Position numbers and translations under genes: made by a program. A stretch of 64,000 nucleotides of DNA from Siphonodentalium dalli (lineage: Eukaryota; Mollusca; Scaphopoda; Gadilida; Siphonodentaliidae): NCBI GenBank assembly GCA_032622095.1, contig CP136067.1, forward strand, positions 54,291,899 through 54,355,898, given 5' to 3'. This document shows positions 21,145 through 32,430 of this stretch, one piece after another. The notes below the pieces were generated by a model, which was not told the origin of the DNA, searched no databases, and saw only the letters and a list, made by a program, of their open reading frames with translations. Every line of letters begins with the position of its first letter. Within the stretch, counting starts at the first letter, position 1.

Positions 21145-21219
21145 CCAATGTGTTCATAAACCTATGAACGACATTGGAAGTGACGTCACGTTGTGTTCAT
21201 AGGTTTATGAACGCATTGG
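21145..21219. repeat. 75-bp hairpin
   Basis: CCAATGTGTTCATAAACCTA TGAAC pairs with GTTCATAGGTTTATGAACGC ATTGG (24 of 25 positions). The loop contains AGTGACGTCACG, which is CRE-like by sequence, but no promoter context is visible. Confidence 0.75.
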
Positions 21220-21269
21220 ATAAGGGGGCGTGTCTACTGTAACACTATGGGGAAATCGGAAGAGATATT

Positions 21270-22045
21270 AGATGTATGTAAATATATTTGGTATGAAGGG
21301 TCATTGGGTGACTGGAGTTCAGATTTGTTCAAATGGGTCACTTGTTTTAAATGGGTTTCAAATTTATTCAGATGGGGTCACCAGATTAATTAGGGTGGGA
21401 CCAGGGACATAACTGTATGTCTCTATGGTAATACTTAAAATGTCTTCTCAAGAGAGGTTGGACTATTTAGCTTACATATAGTATGGAGGATCCTTAATGA
21501 CTGAGATTCAGATTTGTTAACATGATTCAACCTGTTAAGAAATGACGGGGCTATGGGGACTTAACACTTTTGTGTCTAATAAAATCATTAAAATACAAAA
21601 TGCATTAAAACATCTACCTTGGAACTACCTGACTGATTAATCTGACATATCTATATGGTGTTTTTGGGTCCATGGATAATTGTGCTTCAAACATGTCGAA
21701 ATAGTTTTATAAAAAGGCGCTTGTGAGATTGGAAATTTCCAACAATTGAGAAAGTTTGTGAGATTTTGGTTGTGAAATTCCAAACTAAGACTTGAGAGTC
21801 TGGAGCCCAGTCAGGAAGGGACATGAGCTGGAGGAGGGAGGGCGTGATCAGAAGTGTACAGTTGGTAATTTAAAAGTAGGTTTTCACCGATCTACATACA
21901 TGAAGCCTCTCTATCCACATATCCTGTTTAGATCTACTTCTTTTAAAGTGAGTTCTGACTGTTATGGTCTCCAGAGTCCCAGTCTTATCAGTCTTTGCAG
22001 TCTGGTGAGCGACCCCACAGTCTTTGACTCTTGTTTTCTTCAGAA
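21270..22045 (+). repeat. Repeat E extended copy with conserved 200-bp 3' part
   Basis: Modules 'TTGGTATGAAGGGTCATTGG', 'GACTGGAGTTCAGATTTGTT' and 'CATAACTGTATGTCTCTATG' match 36850-37045. The segment 21855-22045 ('GTGTACAGTTGGTAATTT', 'CACATATCCTGTTTAGATCT', 'GTCTCCAGAGTCCCAGTCTT') is closely matched by 37050-37250. The 95-codon frame at 21792-22079 lies in this repeated part and has no domain I know. Confidence 0.65.
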
Positions 22046-22084
22046 TTCGGGTTATCGCATTCCTTTTTATGCCCAATGACTCGG

Positions 22085-22165
22085 GGTTTAACATTGCAAT
22101 ACAACACACTTGTGTGAGAACGTTTTATACCCCCCCCCCCCACACACACACACCAAGCAATTTTC
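22085..22165 (+). repeat. Poly-C/CACA repeat N, copy 2
   Basis: 'GGGTTTAACATTGCAATACA', 'ACACTTGTGTGAGAACG', a C-run and CACACACACACACCAAGCAA. Counterpart of 16880-16990 in opposite orientation. Confidence 0.65.
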
Positions 22166-22497
22166 ACTATGGGGGTATCCCAGCACCCATGGTACAACTT
22201 CTTGTTTTAATTGTGTGTTCATGTCGATGTGCCTTATTTTCGTAAACTACATGATAGTGAGTTAGTGTCACATGCACAAATATGTTGCTCTCCAGATTAC
22301 ATGGTGATAATATCGACTGCAATTTAGTATCATTACTAAAACTTAATTGATATATATATATAAAAATAATACAACCGGTAATTTGCACATGCTATGCAAT
22401 TTTTATTTAAAAATACAATGCATTAAAATTTCCCTGCCATCATTATAGGACAAATATTCGCGATAAACTTTTGAGGACCTCCCCTATGCACCGGTGG

Positions 22498-22570
22498 CTA
22501 CCCTGTTCATTTGAGATTCTATATCAACATCAGACTACCCTGTTCATTTGAGATTCTATATCAACATCAG
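22498..22570 (+). repeat. Exact 37-bp tandem duplication
   Basis: CTACCCTGTTCATTTGAGAT followed by TCTATATCAACATCAGA occurs twice head to tail (22498-22534 and 22535-22570), almost without change, so the duplication is recent. Confidence 0.85.
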
Positions 22571-22741
22571 CCTCCAGATTCGATATCAGATTTCAAATAT
22601 GTGGAAAAGTACCGATTTGCAGGGCCCTATCTTAGTCTTGTCAGGGACCCAAGTAGTTCTCCGTGGAAGTCGACATTTCTGATCACAATGAGGAGAAACC
22701 TGACCGCTTTTAGAGAGGATTCGTTAGTCTGATTGCCTGTT

Positions 22742-22793
22742 CTCCGAACAACATTGAGGCCAAAAAAATAAACTGGTCTGTTTCTGATAACAT

Positions 22794-22830
<37 letters not shown>
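22742..22830 (-). repeat. Repeat L fragment with long T-run
   Basis: 'GAGGCCAAAAAAATAAACTG', 'GTCTGTTTCTGATAACATTG', then more than 20 T residues. Confidence 0.5.
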
Positions 22831-22832
<2 letters not shown>

Positions 22833-23029
22833 ACCTTTCAGCTGCAAGAGATATAATAGGGTAGTCAGGGGCCCAATGGAATATGGTAGATCAATGTGTA
22901 TTGAAAATTAGCCAAGCATTGGATAAAAACATGTTGCCCCTTGAATTAACTCACTCTGCAGTGACATCTTACCAACGTTGAGCTCAATAACTGACTTATT
23001 TTTGCTTATGGGATTGGGACAAAATGATG

Positions 23030-23093
23030 AGGCAGGCAAGAAAATCTCAGCCAGACAGGGTATCGGAAACAGAGGTTTTTGTTTGTTGGCCTG
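23030..23093 (+). repeat. Repeat L, copy 4
   Basis: 'GCAGGCAAGAAAATCTCAGC', 'CAGACAGGGTATCGGAAACA', then TTGGCCT. Diverged relative of 31-100. Confidence 0.6.
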
Positions 23094-23289
23094 AACCAAT
23101 TTACCACTCCCACACTGTTTATATTATTGTCCAGAGACTGGCCTGATTTGGGGACAGTGTCTGCTAGTCTTCGTTCTTTCCGGGAATAAACAGCTCTCAA
23201 TGATAAATACGGAGACCCCTTTTCTTAAGCATCTTTTACCACTTCATTATTAACCCTTTCTGTAATAAAAGGATTCTCCCATCAGGGTT

Positions 23290-23361
23290 ACTCGCAAATA
23301 TGGTTTGTTGGCATTCATCGGAAAGCTCTCAGTGAGAGCTTTCCGACGAATGGCAACAAAT
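23290..23361. mobile_element. FB-TA foldback fragment (centre only)
   Basis: 'AATATGGTTTGTTGGCATTC', 'ATCGGAAAGCTCTCAGTGAG' and 'AGCTTTCCGACGAATGGCAA' form the central hairpin of FB-TA. Both outer arms are gone. Confidence 0.7.
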
Positions 23362-23374
23362 TTGAGCTGTTGTC

Positions 23375-23570
23375 ATGGGTTGTTTTCTGTCATCCCTGTG
23401 TCTGTTCATCAACAATTTCCTTTAGCACACCCTACAGACCACATCGCTCATCCGATCGCCACCAAACTTCATATGGTTCTTTGGGGTGACTTATAAAAAT
23501 TTGTAAGGCCAAAAGGAAGAGTACCTGAGTTTAGGGTAACATGAAGGAAAAAAACGGGCAGGCGGGCGGT
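23375..23570 (+). repeat. CCGT-type fragment followed by repeat L fragment
   Basis: 'GTCATGGGTTGTTTTCTGTC', 'CACCCTACAGACCACATCGC' and 'CACCAAACTTCATATGGTTC' match 9300-9410. From 23510 'AAGGCCAAAAGGAAGAGTAC' and 'GGGCAGGCGGGCGG' resemble repeat L. Confidence 0.55.
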
Positions 23571-24125
23571 ACTTCATTTTATTTTATTTTTTCATTTTAT
23601 TTTTCACTGGGGATAGTATTTAAGTATTCGTGCCTTCTAATCGTCTGCCAGTGTCACTCGTATAAAGCTTGGGCAAGTCATTGTCACACCAATCAATGTC
23701 ATGGTAGCTTTAATCAGTTTAATGGTGTTACAGAAGTTCAATGACATGTATACAGCATGATATTAAATGATATTATATATAGAACTAGAAGGTGACCCGA
23801 CAATTTGACCCCCCCCCCCCCCCCCGGGCGGGTTACCCTAAACACAGGTATTCTTCGTTTTGGCCTAAAAGACATGGCCACCATCAGCTAATGTTACACC
23901 TGCAGCCTACATTTCATGTTTGAAATGAAAATAATTTCATCTGCTCGATACAATCCTTTTACTGAAACTTTAAGACTTTCCTTCTTCTTTATCATTTTAT
24001 TTACTGCTTAGCATACAATTAATGCCTCCCCGAGCTGCAGTGTCATTTAATTATTAGCTGAACATTGCCTATTAAAGGGAACTATACAGTTCTGTGAGTA
24101 TTTAGTAAGGCCAAAACAAAAATAA
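23571..24125. other. Mostly unassigned stretch
   Basis: Apart from the C-run and a GGCCAAAA motif near 24109, no repeat or exon recognised. Confidence 0.3.
23811..23826. repeat. C homopolymer run
   Basis: About 15 C residues followed by GGGCGGG. Length likely unstable. Confidence 0.7.
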
Positions 24126-25465
24126 TAGTGCTGAAACGGTTGACCTATTTTTGTAGCCGGTTAACCGCGACGTGTAACCGGATCATAACCGGTTATCCGC
24201 TATTTTCAACCTATGACTTTATACTGATTGTTTATACTATAATTTGTACCAATATATCAGCATAATTTGATTTATTAACTGTATGGCAAACTCGCGTAAT
24301 GTTTACACAGACAGAGCTTGTATTAAACGAATGTAAATCACCAAACACGAACGTCACAAAGCCACGTGTTGACAACTTGGCAGATGACACAGTGGACTAA
24401 AACTCGCAGTGTTTATAAATAGACGTGTCATGCTTGACCTGTTTGTACTGTAGTTGCGACTGCTACCTGACTGTTATCGTTCTCGTTTTGGGAAGAATAT
24501 TGTGTGACCTATATACATGTTCGTACATGCAAATATCGACAGTTTTTATTGCCATTATAGCGATTGCGAGACTGGCCGATTATTAAGTCATGTTACTCAG
24601 GTATTCTAACCGCTGGGTGTTCTTTGGCGATTTGAGATGGATAGGATGACCGACGACCGATAAACACAATTATGAAGTTTGTGAACTTTATGTAGTTAAC
24701 AAATGAAAATTTAACAAACAGCTGAAAACCTGCTGAAAACAGTGATTTCTGTTAGAAGACAATCAAATGCTGAGAATTAGTCATTTATAGGATGCAAATA
24801 AGTCCGACTGCAGGGGAACACCATTTTGATTCGAGTTCATTTGAACTTCATCGACTGAGATTACTCAAACTCAGTAATGTTAGAAGTATAGACCGAGCGT
24901 ATGTAAATAGGGTTGGTTCTCAGAGTTTGCATTCTGCCAATTTCTCTTTGAAATGTGCCCAGACATCTGATTTACTCATTTCTTGGGTATCCATGATACT
25001 ATCTACAAGTAGTCAGTCGGAGAGTAGATGTCAAATGACCACGCCGTATACTGCAGTGAAAACGATTGTATTGATCTTTGCCGATGACCCAGTGGCGTCG
25101 GTGCACATGTTTTACCGGATATCGGAACATCAAAGATGACGTCATGCATCTTTGATGTTTAGCCACCAATGCCATCCTATGTAATCTGCCATTCATGGAA
25201 GACTTGATCTGGCACCAGATTTTGACTTTTAATACGCGTAATTTCGAATGTATACCCCTCTGAGTGATAACGTTTGTAGCAAAATTGATAAAGTACCCGT
25301 GTTTAAAAGCTACTGTTATCAGTCTATGCCGATTAAGGACCTGAATACGTTAGTTTTTACCAGTGGTATTGCATGTGTGTATTACATAGCGGTTAACCGG
25401 TTGATCGTAGTTCAACCGGTTGCCGACGGTAGCCGGTTGTCATCCGGATATCCGTTTCAGCACTA
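24126..25465. mobile_element. hAT-like element with ACCGGTT-rich ends (1340 bp)
   Basis: Inverted termini TAGTGCTGAAACGG...CCGTTTCAGCACTA. The flanking 8-mers AAAAATAA (24118-24125) and AAAAATAC (25466-25473) differ at one base. Both subterminal regions are dense in AACCGGTT/CCGGTTA motifs, a pattern typical of transposase-binding arrays. A 115-codon frame (24792-25139) lies inside but shows no zinc finger or catalytic motif. Non-autonomous. Confidence 0.75.
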
Positions 25466-25473
25466 AAAAATAC

Positions 25474-26575
25474 AGCTGTAACATGACCAACCTGCCCGAA
25501 ATTGGGGCGATCTGGAATTTAAAAAAAAATATATATGCTTGTAAGAGAGTTATTAACAATAAAATAAAAACAAAGTCAGTCTATTTTTTCATGTATTTGT
25601 TCTGTTGCAGACTCCATAATTATTTTTTTTTAATTCGTGTGATTGAACCCACTTCAAAGACATTGACTCTTTAATATGGGGGTGGGTTTATGCTCAAGAT
25701 TGAAGTGTTAGATTTTCTGTTGCAGTGACACCTAATATGAATCGTACGTGACACGTAGTGGAGCAACCACACATGTGCTTCAAATTTGCCTTTTTTCGGC
25801 GACATAACGCTAAGAATAATTTATGTAACATCATACAGTGGTCACGACGGAGATGACATGCCAAATTGACAAGACGTGTCGTGGATTGTAAAATCTTGTC
25901 TGGATTATCGTCATGACTTCTTCATTTTTCGTTTTCATAAGCTGACCAACAAAATTGGTCTAAATGAAATTAATAGACTTAAATCATCACATGTGAATTC
26001 TTCGTAAGTTGTGAAATAGTTACTTTCATTTTTATCGCGATGCTTCATTTCCAATTCCGCGTTTTTTGCAATCTCCACACCGTTGCTAACTGGAAGTCAC
26101 ATGACAATTTCTCCAAAATCTATACCCGTGATCTTGAAAAATCACTGATGGATATACATGTCGAAAAAATTATATGATGTCATTCACCTGCCTTAGGTAT
26201 AAGCACCCTCGGTGGTTGCTATAACTATTTTGTTTCTTTGCAGCATATATATTTTTGCCCCTATTTTATGACATAGTGAGTTCATGAATAAAAATAGATA
26301 TTGATGTCGTGGAAAATAAATAATTAGGGGGTTGAAAATAAAGTGGGCCTTTAATTCAGTCCCTGTCTCGACATTTATCTTTGGCTGTCGGTAATCATCT
26401 GCTTATAGTCACGAGGTCACACTTTCCGAGAAGAGATGTGTCGGACTCGCGCCATTATCCTTGGTAGTCTAGACTCATATTTCACCTCAGCTCCCTGACA
26501 GGTCATGAATTAATTGTCTGTGGTTGTGGAAATTGCCACTTGGTTGAACTTTATGTGGAAATCTCTACCACATAG
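25474..26575. other. Unassigned AT-rich stretch
   Basis: No exon. GTGGGCCTTTAA at 26344-26355 resembles the terminus of the 436-880 element, but its partner end was not found. Confidence 0.35.
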
Positions 26576-26993
26576 CAAGCCTGGATATAGTGTCTCTTTT
26601 TGCAGAATGAGGTCCCCAGAAGGTGAATTTAGTGATGCTATCCCACCCAGCTGGCTAGCATCACCAAATTCACCCTCTGGGAACCTCATTCTGCTTAGGC
26701 CTCAACTGCTATGGGACACCTAGGATCAGATTGTAGTTTCCCAGTTGAAGTTTGTGATGTTCACCCTTTAGTCACCTCGATTATTCATTTTATCTTCTGA
26801 AAATTAGGCGATATAGAAACTTCCCAGAAGGGAAAAAGTAAGTAAAACAATGTTAATTTGAGACTACAGATACTTCCCAGAAGATGAGGCCTTTAAAGGC
26901 TAAGGCAGAATGAGGTCCCCAGAGGGATAGCATCACTAAATTCACCCTCTGGTGACCTCATTCTGCAAATGACAGACACTATTTGCAGGCTTG
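26576..26993 (+). mobile_element. DH-D double-hairpin element, copy 1
   Basis: Starts CAAGCCTGGATATAGTGTCT and ends GACACTATTTGCAGGCTTG. Each end carries a hairpin made of GCAGAATGAGGTCCCCAGA and its complement around GTGAATTTAGTGATGCTA. The middle has 'GAAACTTCCCAGAAGGGAAA' and 'GATGAGGCC'. No frame. The minus-strand ordering of the core relative to D3 suggests the opposite orientation. Confidence 0.85.
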
Positions 26994-27142
26994 AGTCATA
27001 GGTGCGAGGTTATGGTATTAAACTTATTAATTCGTGGCATGCGACTATAGACTATCACCATCTCTCAGACAGGCTCTAATTCTGTCCATTTATTCAATCA
27101 TATAGTAACTATTAATCTTTTCTTTACCAAATGGATTTCCGC

Positions 27143-28195
27143 CAGGGCTGCTATGATTCATCGCGATTCCGATGCATCGCGGTTTAAAGTTCACAATGCA
27201 ATACATGTTGGGTGGGGGGGTACAATGCAAAAAAAAAATTCATGTTATCAATAGTCTTCTGGTTTCCCGACCTACCTGCGAAATTGTGTCGACCTGGATT
27301 TGTTTTCCAAAATTAAAAAAATAAATAACTAAAAAAAAATGTTTTTATTTTATTTTTTTTCTCATGTAATTGAAGTGTAAAACACAACTATATCGCTAAA
27401 TATATACTATGTTTACATTAAGCAGTAATATTTTAGATGGAATTTTCAAAAACGATTTACTTCTATTAAAATACATGTCCACAGGTTTTTGTGGTTGCAG
27501 AAGAATCCCAATCTCAGGAATAAATCTGTTCTGTTCTGAGAGTGAAAATGCGATGTCAACATGATGGCACGGAAGTTGTCTAAGACTTTTGCCAGCAACG
27601 CTGTTAGTATCAATGTTGTCATGTACAGTATTGTGCAACATTTGTGTCACGGTACCATGGGCCACGGGAGATGGCATTTTCGTGTCCCTTCTTGGAACTC
27701 AGATTGCTCCGAACTTTCTTGTGCATATTCTGGTTATATTGTCAGATATAAAACTAGTTTTCTGTCAGAAACTTCAGCAACTGTATACATAGGTATTGAG
27801 AATACCAACTTTTATCTTGTTTTTAGAATATGGTGCATTTATATAGATGGATTTGAAGAAAAATTTCCAACCTCCCTACTTGGATTTTTTGGCTCAGAAA
27901 TCGGAAAGAGGCAATTTTTTTTTAGTTTGGATTAGCTATTACTAGTATTATCTACTTCTGCATGTAATAAATACCTGGATGCATTTTGGTCATTTTACTT
28001 AGGTTTTGTAATTTACTTCAATGAATATGCTGAATTGAACACCGATGGAAATAAACATACTAAAAACGGTTAAGTGGTTCATCAAGTTTTCACAGCCGTC
28101 AGTTGCCAAAACTTTGCATATTGATGCGCATCGCAACGTGACAATAAAATCGCTATTCACATCGCATTGTGATGGCCTAAATTGTTGCAGCCCTA
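27143..28195. mobile_element. hAT-like candidate with ATCGCGAT-rich ends (1053 bp)
   Basis: Left end CAGGGCTGCTATGATTCATC GCGAT. The right end read backwards is TAGGGCTGCAACAATTTAGG. Subterminal CATCGCG/GCGATG words occur on both sides (27158-27183 and 28120-28170). No matching target duplication was seen. Opposing frames of 93 and 124 codons overlap at 27396-27935 without a recognised domain. Confidence 0.5.
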
Positions 28196-28244
28196 AACTC
28201 TCTTCAGTTTTAAAAGTATAAATTGGAATAGTCTTATTATTCAC

Positions 28245-28345
28245 CTGGAGGGGTGTTCATAAAATATAAGTAGACCACAGACAAGTGCAAAAGGATTTCT
28301 ATTAATTGGTGGGAATAGTCTTCTATATTGAACTCAGGACATTTC
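28245..28345 (-). mobile_element. TTAA-3 fragment
   Basis: 'CCTGGAGGGGTGTTCATAAA', 'ATATAAGTAGACCACAGACA' and 'TTCTATTAATTGGTGGGAAT' match 54735-54815 and the complement of 60275-60355. Confidence 0.55.
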
Positions 28346-28387
28346 TATTGTTTCTCTCTGCCATAGTAACAATATGACCGTAATTAA

Positions 28388-28520
28388 CCCCTTCGCTGCT
28401 ACGACTGTACTGATTACAAATGTAAAATGTCACACTGTGTACTATAGTCTATACATCCCAACTGAGTACTGATGTAAAATGTAATTTTTTGTACTATATG
28501 TCTGTACTGAGTACAGATTG
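28388..28520 (+). repeat. CCCCTTCGCTGCTACGAC repeat with internal duplication
   Basis: Begins TTAACCCCTTCGCTGCTACG, the same left end as TTAA-4, but continues with two copies of 'ACTGATTACAAATGTAAAAT'-like text ('ACTGAGTACTGATGTAAAAT'). Possibly a distinct TTAA element sharing the TTAA-4 terminus. The right end was not identified. Confidence 0.45.
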
Positions 28521-28679
28521 GGGTGGCATATGCCATGCTTGGCATTGCACTTGTTTTATATAGGTGACGAAAATGATCAAACACACTTCGATGTGAACGA
28601 TTTTGCCACCATTTTCAAACAAATTAGGAGGTAGGTTCCCTGGCCTGATTTCTCTTTAATATTCCAGTTTGAGTATTTT

Positions 28680-28935
28680 AAAGATGGTGACAGGCTTTAT
28701 AGATGTTATATTAAATTATTAACCCTTCTCTTTTGATCCATAAATTCCAATTAACCCCTCTTTTTTTACCCATAAATTCAAATAAGTTGTGTTATTATGG
28801 ACATTTGTGTGTCCTACTAGAATATACTTATCATTCCACATCAAAGCTCTAGATTATGATTTCAATCATAGAAATTTACTATCACCAAGTGATGGGTTAA
28901 TCATCTGCCGATCATGATCGGCCTCTCGTTATCAT
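28680..28935 (+). repeat. Interspersed repeat H, copy 3
   Basis: 'GGTGACAGGCTTTATAGATG', 'TTAACCCTTCTC', 'ACTATCACCAAGTGATGGGT', 'CATCTGCCGATCATGATCGG' and 'CCTCTCGTT'. The left part has a local duplication of 'CCATAAATTC'. Confidence 0.65.
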
Positions 28936-29080
28936 TACATGTTTGGGGTTTCGTGCAGAGTAACCTGAATCTTTCTTGAGAATCGAGCTGGCTATACTAT
29001 ATGCAAATTACTTATACAAGCTTCAGTACAAACTTTACATTGCTTTTTGTGACTGTCATATAACCAAATTCGATTAACTG

Positions 29081-29226
29081 CAGTAATGCTCTAAGTAATC
29101 GACTTCTTAACCACAGCAGAATTATGGGTAACTTTTCAGGATTTAGTCGGAAATTTCCGACTAAATCCTGAAAAGTTATCCATAATTCTGCTGTGGTTAA
29201 GAAGTCAATTACTTAGAGCATTACTG
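29081..29226. mobile_element. FB-TA foldback, copy 2 (loop deleted)
   Basis: CAGTAATGCTCTAAGTAATC...GATTACTTAGAGCATTACTG (one mismatch) with arms meeting directly at GTCGGAAATTTCCGAC. The central GCTTGTTGCC/GAAAGCTC part present in other copies is missing, so the two arms abut. Confidence 0.85.
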
Positions 29227-31034
29227 TACCATACATCTTTTAATGTCTGTTTTTTTAAATTGTGTAGGTTTGTTAGTGACTTTTGAATGCGTTTAAAAAA
29301 GATTAATAACCCACTTGTCAAAAATTTAGCAAAATTAATTTTGCTACCTGAAATTATTTGTTGCAAATTGGCAAGTGGCAAACCCTCGGGTGAGGGGTGG
29401 AGAGTACTTCTTATCAGTGCTGTCCAGGAGGAGAGACAACATTTTAAACAGCTTTCAGCACCAACTGTGTTTGGATTCTGGTCATGACATTGTTAATAAT
29501 TGTTATTCTGTCTGGCTCCAAAAGCCATTAGTTAATTTGTATGCTCTCTGGACCTGACCTGTAAATTAGCTGCCATCTGCTGGTCAGGTCATTGTGAAAT
29601 GAGATCTTACAGTAACTGTAGGCTTTGGATATTAGATGCCCAGCAGGACTTTGGGTTAGGTAAAAGGTACTATGTGTCACTAGCACTAATGTAGTATCGA
29701 AAAGTTATGTGGCATGTACGTAGCTTTAAAGGAACTCAAAGTAGGTTCAAGTGAAATAACATAAAATAACAAAAAGGCTATTTACGAAGTAAAATTATTT
29801 ATGCAATCACGACGAATACTTTACCGCGTGTAGCGACGACTGAATAATCTCCGGTTTGTTGTGGTTATGCAGTTAAATTTAGAATCATGTAAACATCACG
29901 TGACTATCACGTGGGAGCTAACGCGGTCACATGACGGTTATGCGCCAATGAAATTATGCCTATCAAAAGGCAGATCACTTGTGCAGGTAAATGTGTTAAC
30001 GGAGCCAATCAGCGCACACAATAACATTACGGAAATTTGAGTACTCGTGGGCTAATTTAAATATTTAGCGTCTTTTGTTTTAAGTTGAAACAACAAAGTT
30101 AGAATTTCAATTTTAATAATAATTTTTTCCCACCCTCCCTCCCTGTAACTGCTCTGGTTTTTGGATGCACATTTTCTAGCTGACCATTAGGTCCTCAGGC
30201 TCGGGGCATCGCTCACTCACAGTGTATTTCCTTTCTTTGGTTGTTATTAACTTCAAATTCAAACTTTATCTTCTTTGTGGTTGCACATGTGTTATTCTTG
30301 CTATGCCTATTTTGTTATATGTTTCACTTTGTTCAATTATATATCATACATATACACATATATATACCATGTTCTTGGTTCGTCATGGGTATTCCTAGCT
30401 TTCCAGTAAGTCCAACTGGTTTTGTATGCTGGAATACCTGCTGGTTGCATCTTTCTTTTCTCCTTAAGACAAAATTTTAAATTTTCTTACCTCACAATCA
30501 CTTCACTTTCTGGCACTCATTACCCAGAATTGGGTACAAAAAGAATATAAATTACTTCTCAACTGGTTTAATTTTCCCTTAAGCCTTTTTAGATGTATGA
30601 GCATGGCGGTTTACACCCACAAATGGGTAACATCGATGTATCGACACGGTTTTATTCATTCGGAACCTCAATTCCAAATTGTACTAATTATTATGTAATC
30701 GAAAATTCCATGCTTATCAAGGCTGGACTATTGACAACCAGAGGCGAAATAAACTCGTCGGACCATCAATTGGGTGTTTGTGTCAATCACTCCCCACATG
30801 CCAGGGCAGGCTCCCAAAATAGGAGATAGAGCATAAAGTAAATAAAAAAGAAAAAAAAGAGTGCCTTTGTTTTTAATTTCATTATTAATAACTCTCCAAT
30901 AATGAGATTTTGCATATCAAAACCATTGTTGTGTATACATTACTGTTACAGTGAAATTACCAATAAAAATCTTCAGTCATGGATAAGTATTCTGAAAATC
31001 CTATTCAGACTATATATATGAACTTTCTACACAG
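29227..31034. other. Unassigned stretch
   Basis: No recognised repeat or exon. Around 29820-30010 CpG content is higher, with TCACGTGA/CACGTG E-box-like words (29895-29915), but no adjacent gene start can be supported. Confidence 0.35.
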
Positions 31035-31320
31035 CAGCCATCTTGGGTTTCAAATTTGAATCCATTGGCACACCCTGCAGCCCGCATTTATTGGAGATTT
31101 GTTTTGAAAATTTACAGGAAATGTTTAGGATCAACTCTTGATGGGAACTTTCAAATTTGAACAATTTTAGATGCAACTGAAAAAATTGGCCAGTTGGCAG
31201 CCATCTTGAATTGTATTCTTTCCATGACTAAATCCTTTGACCACATCCCTGATAGGATTGTCACCAAACTTCATATGGGTCTTTTGGGTGACCACTAGAT
31301 GGGAGCCAACTTGGTCTAAT
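31035..31320 (+). repeat. CCGT-type repeat, 'GCCATCTTGGGTTT' subtype, copy 2
   Basis: Matches 9450-9690: 'CAGCCATCTTGGGTTTCAAA', 'CGCATTTATTGGAG', 'TTGGCAGCCATCTTGAATTG', 'CACCAAACTTCATATGGGTC'. It ends just before a G-run (about 31396-31417). Confidence 0.65.
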
Positions 31321-31395
31321 CAATTCCTCCTACAGTTTGTAGTATATAGGGATCTGAAACCCATAAATCCTTCAAATCTGGCACATTCGTCGGCT

Positions 31396-31417
31396 GGGGG
31401 GGGGGGGGGGGGGGGGT
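31396..31417. repeat. G homopolymer run
   Basis: About 22 consecutive G. Same hazard and G-quadruplex potential as the other runs in this window. Confidence 0.8.
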
Positions 31418-31808
31418 GGATATTTTAGTAGTCGGAGGTTCAAACGAATCATGTCTGTTTAAATATCGGTGTGAGAAGAACATTAGAGGATAATATCATG
31501 TGATAATAGCCTCCTACAAAACAGTCAACAGTTTGGCTTTGGGAGATGGATTGTGGGAAGGCGAATAGTTGACAGGCAATAACTTAAGAGAAAATTATAC
31601 GGAGTCCACATCACAAACATCTCAATATATGTTAATCCACTGATGATTTACTGTTTGATTGATTTTGGTGGAAGACTTAATAGAGTGTATCAGGTAGATG
31701 AACCTTAGAATTCCAACCCATAGTGAACAAAATACATGTATATTGCCAAGAATGGGGAGGGCAATAACCGCTACAAGGCATTAAAGTTACTATTCATATA
31801 CTCGCCAT
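31418..31808. other. Unassigned stretch
   Basis: No repeat or exon recognised. Confidence 0.3.
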
Positions 31809-32102
31809 CAAGCCTTGAAATATTGTGTGTCATTTGCAGAATGAGGTCCCCAGAGTGTGAATTTAGTGATGCTACCTTGCACAGTGGGCAAGCATCACTA
31901 AATTCACCCTCTGGGATCCTCATACTGCTTAGGTCTCATCTTCTTGGAAGTATAGATCTATAGTCTCAAATTAACATTGATTTTAGTTACATTTTCCCTT
32001 CTATTCAGTTTTTATCCCCTAATTTTCAGAAGATAAAATGCAAAATCGAGGTGACCAATTGGTGAACATCACCAACTTCAACTGGGGAACTTAATTTCAA
32101 CT
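31809..32102 (+). mobile_element. DH-D element, copy 2 (right hairpin lost)
   Basis: Left hairpin 'GCAGAATGAGGTCCCCAGAG'...'CACCCTCTGGGATCCTCATA', then the core 'AGTCTCAAATTAACATTGAT' and 'AACATCACCAACTTCAACTG'. It stops where TTAA-4-like text begins. Confidence 0.8.
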
Positions 32103-32430
32103 GTAACAGCGCATCTGAGTTCCAGTTAATGACAAACTATTTGTGTACTGAAGTATGTCTCAGTAAGGATGTACAGTAATGCCCTAAATAATCTATTCCT
32201 TAACCATAGCAGAATTATGAGTAACTTTTCAGGATTTGGTCGGAAATATGGCTTGTTGCCATTCATCGGAAAGCTCTCACTGAGAACAACAAGCCATATT
32301 TCCGACTAAATCCTGAAAAGTTACCCATAATTCTGTTGTGGTTAAGGAGTCGATTATTTAGGGCATTACTGTGTAGCACACAGCATGACATTTTAAGTCC
32401 ATACTGGATAGCAACCAAGAGGTTTATAAA
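32103..32430 (+). mobile_element. TTAA-4 remnant interrupted by FB-TA
   Basis: 'CATCTGAGTTCCAGTTAATG' and 'GTGTACTGAAGTATGTCTC' precede, and 'GTAGCACACAGCATGACATT' to 'CCAAGAGGTTTA' follow the foldback at 32174-32371, in the order of TTAA-4. Heavily diverged. Confidence 0.5.
32174..32371. mobile_element. FB-TA foldback, copy 3
   Basis: CAGTAATGCCCTAAATAATC...GATTATTTAGGGCATTACTG with arms through 'GATTTGGTCGGAAATATGGC' and 'GCCATATTTCCGACTAAATC'. One side of the central hairpin is shortened. TA precedes it. Confidence 0.9.

Noticed and set aside
27396-27935. Opposing frames of 93 and 124 codons as a transposase
   Set aside because: No DDE/D, zinc-finger or hATC motif could be seen, and the two frames are largely on opposite strands of the same DNA.
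29890-29920. E-box cluster as a promoter
   Set aside because: CACGTG-like words exist but no gene start, initiator or downstream frame supports a promoter.
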